NCBI RefSeq assembly: GCF_016482785.1
Contig: NZ_JAEMXM010000001.1
Coordinates: 1 to 64,000 of the forward strand
DNA length: 64,000 nucleotides
From: Paenibacillus alkalitolerans
GTDB lineage: Bacteria > Bacillota > Bacilli > Paenibacillales > YIM-B00363
Direction of reading: 5' to 3'
Shown: piece by piece, positions 49,880 to 57,448 of the stretch
Numbering within the stretch: position 1 is the stretch's first letter
Layout of the letters: each line of letters begins with the position of its first letter
Translations under genes and position numbers: made by a program
Notes under the pieces: model-generated
Seen by the model: the letters and a program-made list of their open reading frames with translations, nothing else
Told to the model about the DNA's origin: nothing
The model's database searches: none

Positions 49880-51523
49880 GTGATTGAAAATAACGAAGAA
49901 GAGGTCAGGTTGGCGGCGCTGGCGCAGGCGGGAGATTCAACCGCATTCGGGGAATTGGTGCGCCTTCACCGGGCGAAAGCATTCGGCATCGCACGTAAAA
50001 TCGTCCGTGATCGCGAGACCGCCGAGGATGTAGTCCAGGACGCGTTGATTCAAGCTTTTCGGCACATTAACCGGCTTGCGGATGTGGAACGATTTGCGCC
50101 TTGGCTTTCCCGGATTGTCCGCAATGAAGCATTGATGACCTTGCGCAGACAAGTGAGGCAAGCGAAGCAATCGACATTCAGTGATATGGAACATAAGGTT
50201 GCAGGATCGGGGGGCTCGGATGACAAGCCGCAATTGGACAATATCCTGTATCAACTTTCGAGCGCAAAGTCCGCCGCCGATGGCTTCGATCCGCAGCAAA
50301 TGTACATGAGACAAGAGTTTCTCAGGTCCGTGCATCGTATGCTGCACTGTCTGTCTGCCAAGGAGCGGGAAGTGTTCGAGGCGCACTTCTTCAATGAATT
50401 ATCTCCGCAAGAAATCGCACAGGTGCTGAAGATGACCGAGGGAAGTGTATATAAGTCAATATCCCGCTCCCGGCAGAAAGTTAAGGATGAGCAGGTGCGT
50501 GAATACTTGCGGGAAACTCTCGGCCTGACGGACGGCGGAAAACGTAACGGCAAGGTCGTACTGCCGCTGCGTATTTCGGAAGAAATATGGAAAAGCAGTC
50601 AAACGTCGGTGGCGGTATGCGCACAAATATGGTTGCGGCATTTCGGCGGGACGGATTTATCCATTTCCGACGTTATGGGTTTGACCGGTCAAGCGTTCCG
50701 GCTGTGCCTCGAAACCGAAACTATCGGAGTGTCAGGACCGCTGATGTATTTTTGGGAGCCTGTGTTCTCGGAAGGGTTGGCTAATATAGGATTGCTCGCC
50801 AAGCATATCGGGGATGGCGGAGTAGCGCCGTCGAAGTATATGCTTCTGGAGGCTGTGAGGCTTGCCCGTAACGAAATCATTGCAGGAAGGCCGGTCATCG
50901 CTTGGGATTTGTCTTCACCGGGATTCGGCCTTCTGTATGGTTTCGATGACAATAGGCAGTTATTCACCGGTAATGACGGCAGCGGTGTACGTACATTTTC
51001 TTATGATCGGATGGGTCGAGGCGAATCCGGCGGAATTTTTATATTGGCGCTGCAACGAATCAACCGATCGACTGTAATGGAATCGGCGGTTCGGCGAACG
51101 GTTTCGATGGCAATGGCTCATGCTTACGGGGAGCGAACGTTCCCGGGCTTTGCTTGCGGGTTAGGCGCATATAAAGCGTGGATCGGCGCATTTCGGAACG
51201 GTTCGGTCGATCCGCTCGGCAATGCGTATACGATACACGTGGCTGCCGATGCCAGGCTGCATGCCGTTCGTTATCTTCGCGGCTGTATTGACCGTTGGGA
51301 CGGCGAACGGGCGCAATTAGCTTTCGAAGCGGAAGGTTACTATTATGAGACGGCGGCAATTTTCGCTAAATTATCTGCAATGTTCCCTTTTCCGTCCGGC
51401 GGGCAACCGTTGAACAAATGTACTTCCGAAGAAGCGGTAAAACTGCTTACTTTGGCGTCGGAACATGAAGAAGCAGGCCTTCATGCACTCAGCAGGTTAT
51501 CACAACATCTAAAACAACTTTAA
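49880..51523 (+). CDS. ECF sigma factor fused to a C-terminal BtrH-like (papain-like) domain
   Basis: GTG 49880 follows AAGGAGGG and gives 547 residues. Residues 24-92 are sigma region 2 (TAEDVVQDALIQAFRHINRL), residues 150-205 region 4 (LSPQEIAQVLKMTEGSVYKS). The C-terminal 330 residues are not sigma-like. Residues 245-390 have LSISDVMGLTGQAFRLCLET, AGRPVIAWDLSSPGFGLLYG and residues 395-545 a helical part ending ETAAIFAKLSAMFPF. The same two-part unit occurs twice in the next gene product. It resembles the butirosin BtrH N-terminal/C39-like fold. No anti-sigma factor is encoded nearby. The next gene starts 17 bp later. Confidence 0.72.
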   Translation: MIENNEEEVRLAALAQAGDSTAFGELVRLHRAKAFGIARKIVRDRETAEDVVQDALIQAFRHINRLADVERFAPWLSRIVRNEALMTLRRQVRQAKQSTFSDMEHKVAGSGGSDDKPQLDNILYQLSSAKSAADGFDPQQMYMRQEFLRSVHRMLHCLSAKEREVFEAHFFNELSPQEIAQVLKMTEGSVYKSISRSRQKVKDEQVREYLRETLGLTDGGKRNGKVVLPLRISEEIWKSSQTSVAVCAQIWLRHFGGTDLSISDVMGLTGQAFRLCLETETIGVSGPLMYFWEPVFSEGLANIGLLAKHIGDGGVAPSKYMLLEAVRLARNEIIAGRPVIAWDLSSPGFGLLYGFDDNRQLFTGNDGSGVRTFSYDRMGRGESGGIFILALQRINRSTVMESAVRRTVSMAMAHAYGERTFPGFACGLGAYKAWIGAFRNGSVDPLGNAYTIHVAADARLHAVRYLRGCIDRWDGERAQLAFEAEGYYYETAAIFAKLSAMFPFPSGGQPLNKCTSEEAVKLLTLASEHEEAGLHALSRLSQHLKQL

Positions 51524-51540
51524 TAGAGGAGTGAGCGAAT

Positions 51541-54063
51541 ATGGTAACGAAAGAGTTAGATCGAAACATAGATACGATATGGATACCTGCTTACAAGGAC
51601 GGGCAGGAAGCGGACCGGCTTATAGCGAATCCGGGAAGCCAACCGATTAGAATATTAGAAGGGATGCAGTTCACCGATTCGTTCGGAATATTCCCTGCAT
51701 TTACGGAGAAAGAGTACCGAACGCCGCTTTCGATCGAAGCGACCGTAATGACGGATAGCACTAATATTGTCCTCTTATATGGCAAAGGGCAGATTATCTT
51801 AAATTGGGACCGGCGCGAGGATCTGTTGAATGTGCGGCATCCTGTCACCGGCAAAGCATTCAATGTCCCCGGACTCGGCAGCGTCCCGACCGGCCGTTGG
51901 CACCACGTTGAATGGATCATTGCCGAGGATGTTATGCGGCTCATCGTGAATGGGGAAGAGCGGTATACGCTGAATGGGAACTTCCGGGGAGTCAGCTCTT
52001 CTGTGGGAATACGTACCGGATGGCGGGCAAATGTAAGGGTCGGTTCATTGTCTGTCACCGAGCATCGCGCCGCCGATCGTTCGCTTGTAACCGATTTGCC
52101 TGCAGATCTTTCCGGATTTACGGTTTTGCCGGGGTTTCGATCCGTTCCTAATGATAACTCCTTGCTAAGTTGTTACCTTGGAGCGATGCGGTATTATAAC
52201 CGTTACATCGATGAGGTGGAGTGGCTTGGGGCGACCGGTCTCGCTTTCCATGCACCTTTGGACAATACATTAGATTTTGCAGTGTTTTCATCACAGTCCA
52301 AGCTGCTGGGTATTGACGTCGTTCGTTGGGACGGATCTATTAATGAAATGGACGCTGTATTGTCCTTCATTCATGAATCATTCGCGGATGGGGTTCCAGT
52401 ATTCGGCCGTTTTGCCGGAACCGAATGTTATCAGACCGTAACAGCCTATTCCGAGCACGGTTTCATTGTTGAAGGAAGCGATCGGCCGGCAAAGTTTATC
52501 GGCAGCGATAAGATTGGGGAATCCGGTTTAGATCAATTGTTTTCTATAAAGCTAACCAATGAGTCCGAGAAGAGGCAAAGGTTTGCAAGCGCGTTTCGTT
52601 TGGCGTCCGGCATGGCCCCGCATATTGCTAAGGAATATGCGGATTGGGTTGGGGAGTTAGCTGATGAAAACAATGATGTGGACGTTCTGACGCCGTCAGC
52701 ATGGCGAAAGTCGCGCGAAACCGTACTTCAGTTTATCGAACGTTCGAGCGATGTTTCTTCCGGAAAGGACTTTAACGACATTCTGTCGACAGCAAAACAT
52801 TGTTACCTGAATGTGGTAGAGGAGCTTTCAAATGCGGGGCGTGAAGCATCGGCTGTTATGCACGGCGTCCTGACTTCCCGTGAAACAATGATAAGCGCCG
52901 TCAAGTCGGCCGCAGCGGCTGAAGAAGCCGGAATTAAAGAGCTTGGCAAACTAGCCGATCAATTATACAGCAAAAAACTGCTTCAAGGGCTTCGTTACCA
53001 GGGCATCAGCTGCATGTCGCCGTTTAACACGTATCGTGGCATCGCCGATTATTACGGTATCCGATGTTCTGACGTATGGCTAAGGGGAGTCACCGGACGG
53101 CCGTTTCTGTTTGCGATGCATGAGCGCATTAACGTTCACGATTTTTGCATACCGTTTCCCGAGCGGCGCATGATTGAGCTGTTTGGGAACGTTGGTTTGG
53201 AAATCGGAAGCATGGAAGGCTATTCGCAAGGCGAAGGATATCTCGATCTGCTTAATCAAGCGTGGAATGCGGCAAGGGAAGCGGTCGACTCGGGTTGGGC
53301 ATGCTTCGGACGCGCGGTTGATTTTTCAGGCGGCGAGTATTCCGTCATTAACGGTTACGATAACGACGGTTACTATACAAGCTCCTGGCACGGCAATTCC
53401 GTCAAATCGATCCCATGGATGATGTACGGTCAGGGTCAATGCACATGCGAGCCTTGTACGCTTCGACGCGTCAATTGGCGGGACGAAGGTCCCGTCCGGA
53501 CCGTTTGCCGTTGCAACGAGTGCCAACGATACCTGCATAAGGGCGCTACTTTATCTCCGCAAGAAGAAGGCGAGGTACGACTCTACTGGGCTAAGCCGAA
53601 CGCAGCGCCTGACGATCGAACTGCGGTCAAGGAAGCCCTTGCTCTAGCCCTTGAGTTTGCCGACCCGTCAGGGCCTTGGTCTCAATCGGAAATGATTGCC
53701 GGTCCTTCAGCTTATAATACGTTGATTCATGCGTTGGAGAAAGGCCGCTATGATGGATGGTATCTTGGTTTGCATGCTAACGGCTGGAGCGAATTGCGTC
53801 ATTCCGGTTGGCAATTTCTTATAGAAGCGAAGGAGAGAATCGGCGATCCGCCGCTCAATAATATATTTGATGAAGCCATTGGATTCGCAGAGAGGCTGCA
53901 CAAAACATTCGCCGGTTTGAATGAGATGTTCCCATGGATGCAGCCGTTCGGTCCCATTCCGGACGCAGAGCGCCGGTATGCCGCGGCCGATCTGATGAAA
54001 GCCGCCAAAGAAGCGGAGAAAGGCCAGCTTCAGGCGTTTGAAAAGCTTGTAGGACTGTTGTAA
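51541..54063 (+). CDS. LamG-like protein with two BtrH-like units and a paired CxCxxC motif
   Basis: ATG 51541 follows AGAGGAGTG and gives 840 residues with no signal peptide. Residues 45-175 look like a concanavalin/LamG domain (SIEATVMTDSTNIVLLYGKG, GRWHHVEWIIAEDVMRLIVN). Unit A (200-475) has WLGATGLAFHAPL and DGVPVFGRFAG. Unit B (480-840) has WLRGVTGRPFLFAM, SGWACFGRAVDFSGGEYSVI and a helical tail with AYNTLIHALEKG and LNEMFPW. Both units match the C-terminus of the preceding sigma fusion. Cys634/636/639 and 656/658/661 form two CxCxxC clusters, a likely zinc site inside unit B. Function unknown; probably co-expressed with the sigma fusion. Confidence 0.7.
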   Translation: MVTKELDRNIDTIWIPAYKDGQEADRLIANPGSQPIRILEGMQFTDSFGIFPAFTEKEYRTPLSIEATVMTDSTNIVLLYGKGQIILNWDRREDLLNVRHPVTGKAFNVPGLGSVPTGRWHHVEWIIAEDVMRLIVNGEERYTLNGNFRGVSSSVGIRTGWRANVRVGSLSVTEHRAADRSLVTDLPADLSGFTVLPGFRSVPNDNSLLSCYLGAMRYYNRYIDEVEWLGATGLAFHAPLDNTLDFAVFSSQSKLLGIDVVRWDGSINEMDAVLSFIHESFADGVPVFGRFAGTECYQTVTAYSEHGFIVEGSDRPAKFIGSDKIGESGLDQLFSIKLTNESEKRQRFASAFRLASGMAPHIAKEYADWVGELADENNDVDVLTPSAWRKSRETVLQFIERSSDVSSGKDFNDILSTAKHCYLNVVEELSNAGREASAVMHGVLTSRETMISAVKSAAAAEEAGIKELGKLADQLYSKKLLQGLRYQGISCMSPFNTYRGIADYYGIRCSDVWLRGVTGRPFLFAMHERINVHDFCIPFPERRMIELFGNVGLEIGSMEGYSQGEGYLDLLNQAWNAAREAVDSGWACFGRAVDFSGGEYSVINGYDNDGYYTSSWHGNSVKSIPWMMYGQGQCTCEPCTLRRVNWRDEGPVRTVCRCNECQRYLHKGATLSPQEEGEVRLYWAKPNAAPDDRTAVKEALALALEFADPSGPWSQSEMIAGPSAYNTLIHALEKGRYDGWYLGLHANGWSELRHSGWQFLIEAKERIGDPPLNNIFDEAIGFAERLHKTFAGLNEMFPWMQPFGPIPDAERRYAAADLMKAAKEAEKGQLQAFEKLVGLL

Positions 54064-54159
54064 TTATCGGCCTAGCTAATGGGTTGTCGTTGGTATTGCA
54101 TTTTATGATCAGCTGCAGTTTGGTATACTTGAATCATCACGGGTGTTGGGAGGCTTCGG

Positions 54160-54720
54160 ATGAGTAAGCCTGGAAAAGTCAGAGAACAACAGGAAATATA
54201 TGATGTACCGGAACGATATGAGATCATCGGAGGTATCCGCTATGATCTTAAACCTTCTCCAAAGCTCGATCATCAGATTCTAGTAACGAAGCTCTGGCAG
54301 CACTTGAACTTTTCATGCCATCCGAACGGAATTGTAGTCGTATCACCCATGGACGTTCATCTCGATGAAGCGAATATCGTTCAACCGGACATAATTTTTA
54401 TCTCGAACGATAGCCTTGGAATCATACGCGGTAAAGAAATTCATGGTGTGCCGGACTTATTAATCGAAATATTGTCCCCCCTCACAGGCGCCCGCGACAA
54501 AACGCTTAAGAAACATCTATATGAAAAGTTTGGCGTGAAAGAATATTGGATCGTGGATCCGGTAATCAAGACGGTAGACAGGTTTGTACTTAAAGACCAA
54601 TTATTGCATTTGAAGGCCACTTATACTGAAGAAGACTTGCTTACATCCGACGTGTTCGCCTGCATCTCCATTGATTTGCAAGCTGTTTTTGCCGAATTGA
54701 AACGATTCGAGGATAACTGA
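54160..54720 (+). CDS. Uma2 family (DUF820) restriction-endonuclease-fold protein
   Basis: ATG 54160 follows TGGGAGG and gives 186 residues. The PD-(D/E)xK-like pattern is IVQPDIIFISND then DLLIEILSPLTGARDKTLKK and YEKFGVKEYWIVDP, the usual Uma2 signature. Such proteins are abundant in cyanobacteria and some Bacillota, and their targets are unknown. The gene has its own terminator, so it is a single-gene unit. Confidence 0.9.
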   Translation: MSKPGKVREQQEIYDVPERYEIIGGIRYDLKPSPKLDHQILVTKLWQHLNFSCHPNGIVVVSPMDVHLDEANIVQPDIIFISNDSLGIIRGKEIHGVPDLLIEILSPLTGARDKTLKKHLYEKFGVKEYWIVDPVIKTVDRFVLKDQLLHLKATYTEEDLLTSDVFACISIDLQAVFAELKRFEDN

Positions 54721-54738
54721 TTACTGTATTTCACCATT

Positions 54739-54767
54739 AGCCGTCCCCGCAAGGGGCGGCTTTTTTC
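54739..54767 (+). terminator. terminator of the Uma2 gene
   Basis: AGCCGTCCCC and GGGGCGGCT pair with one bulge around GCAA and are followed by TTTTTT. Confidence 0.85.
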
Positions 54768-54845
54768 CAATATTTTGAGGCTGGCGGAACCGGGCATTTT
54801 TGTTATATTAAATCGGTATAGTAAAAGTCCCGGAGGTCTCATAAT

Positions 54846-56462
54846 TTGAAAATCGCATACAGAATATACATACTTTTGCTGGCGATCGTGCTGTCTTTTT
54901 CGACTATTATGCCGAATGTTCCCGCTGGTGCGGTTAATAGTTTGCCTTTTCACGACATTTCCAATAGTTTCGCTAAAGATGCAATCATACATTTATATCA
55001 AAAGCAAATCGTAGACGGTACCGGCGATAAATTGTTCGAACCCCGCAAGCCGATCAGCCGTGCCGAATTCGCGGCGATGCTTATGCGCTTATTTAAATTG
55101 CAGCCGACGTATAACGCCGTCCCCGCATTTTCCGATGTTCCGAAATCGTCGTGGTATTACGGTCAGGTTCATGCGGCCGTGAATTTGGGTATCGTAACCG
55201 GAACAAGCCCCAACACTTTCGAACCCGGAAAATCTATTACGCGGCAGGAAGCGGCGGCTTTATTGGCGAGAGCGTTAAAACATGAGAATGGAAGAGTTGA
55301 TGGCATTTCATTGCCTTTTTCCGACGCCGGAAGTGTGTCCGAATGGGCTGTGCCGCTGGTGGACGCAGCTTACAGCTTGGGATTAATCCAAGGTTATAAC
55401 GGTAAAATTCGTCCGCACGACCCGATCAGCAGACAGGAAGCGGCAGTCGTATTCGATAGAATCCTTCAAAACGCCGCCTGGTCCAAACGCATTGAAACGG
55501 AGTATGCATCGGGGATCCAACTAGGATGGTTATATAACCAGTCGAACGAACAATTTAAAAAATCGATAGAAGCGTCTGTGATTAATACGATTTCACCTAG
55601 ATGGTTTTTCCTGAAAGCGCCGGATCAAATTACCGATTCCGCGGACGCTTCGCTGGTGAAATGGGCGCATCAGAACAACAAGAAAGTGTGGCCATTGGTC
55701 GGCAATCGCTTTGATAAACAATTGACGCACCAATTTTTGACGAAAAAGGAACTCAGGGATGTGTTGATCAGCAGGTTGACGGAGTTTGTGCGAAAGTATG
55801 ATCTGGACGGGTTGAACATTGATTTTGAACAATTGGATCCTGCGGACAAAGACGCTTATACCGCATTTATCGCAGATTTGGCCGGTCAGCTGCATAAGGA
55901 AGGCGCTGTTTTATCCGTTTGCGTGCCGCCTGATTTGGGGAATGACTGGAGTATGCCGTTTGATTACGCCGCATTGGGAAAAAGCGCGGATTATATCGTT
56001 CTGATGGGATACGATGAGCACTGGTCGGGAAGCGGGAAAGCGGGTTCGGTATCTTCGCTGCCTTGGCTGCGGAAGCATCTTGAAAAGCTGACAAAGCAAG
56101 TCCCCGCCGAAAAGGTTATTGCTGGATTGCCGTTTTATACGAAGGATTGGGCGGAAGCGAACGGGAAGATCGTCTCCGAAGATGTTACGCTGCTTCAACA
56201 AAATTCTTTGATGGAATCCCGGAAACCCGAGGTACAATGGGACGATTCAGCGGGCCAATACGTCGCCTCATACAAAAGTCAAGGTGTTCGGCATCATATA
56301 TGGGCGGAAGACAGCCGATCGCTGACTTTGAAGTTCCAAGCGGGAGTGAGCCTTGGTGTGGCAGGCAACGCATATTGGTACATCGGAAGCGAGAGCCCGG
56401 ATGTATGGGCGAGTTTGAGAAACGGTATCAAATACGCAAACTACTATTTTTCGAAACCATAA
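54846..56462 (+). CDS. cell-surface SLH-GH18 glycosidase
   Basis: TTG 54846 lies 7 bp after GGAGGT and gives 538 residues with a signal peptide (ends near VPAGAV). Three S-layer-homology repeats cover residues 33-205 (FHDISNSFAKDAIIHLYQKQ, FSDVPKSSWYYGQVHAAVNL and FSDAGSVSEWAVPLVDAAYS). The GH18 TIM barrel follows with the catalytic motif DGLNIDFE (Asp321, Asp326, Glu328). It resembles YaaH/YdhD-type peptidoglycan N-acetylglucosaminidases of spore and cell walls. It should be anchored to wall polysaccharide by SLH and cut GlcNAc-containing polymers. Confidence 0.9.
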   Translation: MKIAYRIYILLLAIVLSFSTIMPNVPAGAVNSLPFHDISNSFAKDAIIHLYQKQIVDGTGDKLFEPRKPISRAEFAAMLMRLFKLQPTYNAVPAFSDVPKSSWYYGQVHAAVNLGIVTGTSPNTFEPGKSITRQEAAALLARALKHENGRVDGISLPFSDAGSVSEWAVPLVDAAYSLGLIQGYNGKIRPHDPISRQEAAVVFDRILQNAAWSKRIETEYASGIQLGWLYNQSNEQFKKSIEASVINTISPRWFFLKAPDQITDSADASLVKWAHQNNKKVWPLVGNRFDKQLTHQFLTKKELRDVLISRLTEFVRKYDLDGLNIDFEQLDPADKDAYTAFIADLAGQLHKEGAVLSVCVPPDLGNDWSMPFDYAALGKSADYIVLMGYDEHWSGSGKAGSVSSLPWLRKHLEKLTKQVPAEKVIAGLPFYTKDWAEANGKIVSEDVTLLQQNSLMESRKPEVQWDDSAGQYVASYKSQGVRHHIWAEDSRSLTLKFQAGVSLGVAGNAYWYIGSESPDVWASLRNGIKYANYYFSKP

Positions 56463-56475
56463 TATTTTTGCGTTT

Positions 56476-56502
56476 AACACGGGTGCAATCCCGTGTTTTT
56501 TG
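56476..56502 (+). terminator. terminator of the SLH-GH18 gene
   Basis: AACACGGG (56476-56483) and CCCGTGTT (56490-56497) enclose a 6-base loop and are followed by TTTTTGTT. Confidence 0.85.
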
Positions 56503-56572
56503 TTGACTTTCTAATCTTCTAGCGCTAAAAATGAGTAAGTCGATAATGATGGCGTATGGAGATGGTACTGAC

Positions 56573-57448
56573 GTGGCTTCGGGAATCGTATATGCGCTTT
56601 TGGCTTATATATCGTGGGGATTGTTGCCTTTATATTGGAAAATGCTCGAGCGATTGCCCCCTGAGAGCATTTTAGCGCATCGAATATTGTGGTCGTTTCT
56701 GTTTGTGGTCGGGCTGCTTGCCGTAAAGAAGCGGCTTCCCGAATGGAAGAGCTTGTTCGGTTCAAGGGCGGTATTCGGAGCCGCGCTGCTGTCCGCCGCA
56801 CTGATCAGCCTCAACTGGCTCGTATATATAGCGTCTGTCAATAGCGGACATATCGTTGAAGCGAGTTTGGGCTATTATATCAATCCGTTAGTGAACGTAT
56901 TGCTTGGAGTGCTTTTCTTGAGGGAGCGGCCGAGCAAGCCGCAATGGGCTGCGATCGGATTGGCGGCTGCCGGCGTTCTCATCCTGACGCTGTCTTACGG
57001 CAAATTTCCTTGGATCGCCCTTATATTAGCCTTTTCTTTCGGATTGTACGGCTTGGCGAAGAAGAAGACGGCCGTCGATCCTCTGCTCGGACTGAGCTGG
57101 GAGACGATCATTCCTTTGCCTGCAGCTGTTGTGTTTTTGACGGTTACCGGCGGGATCGCCGCGCCGTTCGCCGATGCATCGTCATTGCCTCTGCTTCTTG
57201 CTGGGGCGGCAACCGCTTTGCCTCTGCTGTGGTTTGCGCAAGCGGCAAAGCGGCTTGCTCTGTCGACGGTCGGCTTATTTCAGTATTTGGCCCCGAGCAT
57301 ATCGCTTGTAATCGGAGTCGCTGTGTACAATGAACCTTTCTCCGACGCTCATATGATAAGCTTCGCATGTATATGGAGCGCATTGGCGTTGTACACGATT
57401 TCTTCGTTGAGATTAAATGCAGTGAAAAAACAGGAGGCTTCGCAATGA
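56573..57448 (+). CDS. rarD: RarD-family EamA transporter (drug/metabolite superfamily)
   Basis: GTG 56573 is preferred because it gives the usual N-terminus MASGIVYALLAYISWGLLPL and has GGAG upstream; ATG 56531 adds 14 residues but lacks a site. The 291-residue protein has ten predicted helices with two EamA repeats. RarD marks are YWKMLERLPPESILAHRILW and LVYIASVNSGHIVEASLGYY. It overlaps hrpB by 4 bp (ATGA). RarD proteins were named for chloramphenicol sensitivity; the transported compound is unknown. Confidence 0.87.
   Translation: MASGIVYALLAYISWGLLPLYWKMLERLPPESILAHRILWSFLFVVGLLAVKKRLPEWKSLFGSRAVFGAALLSAALISLNWLVYIASVNSGHIVEASLGYYINPLVNVLLGVLFLRERPSKPQWAAIGLAAAGVLILTLSYGKFPWIALILAFSFGLYGLAKKKTAVDPLLGLSWETIIPLPAAVVFLTVTGGIAAPFADASSLPLLLAGAATALPLLWFAQAAKRLALSTVGLFQYLAPSISLVIGVAVYNEPFSDAHMISFACIWSALALYTISSLRLNAVKKQEASQ

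Noticed and set aside
54160-54720. Uma2 protein as part of the sigma-BtrH module
   Set aside because: It is separated by 96 bp, has its own ribosome binding site and terminator, and Uma2 genes are usually solitary.
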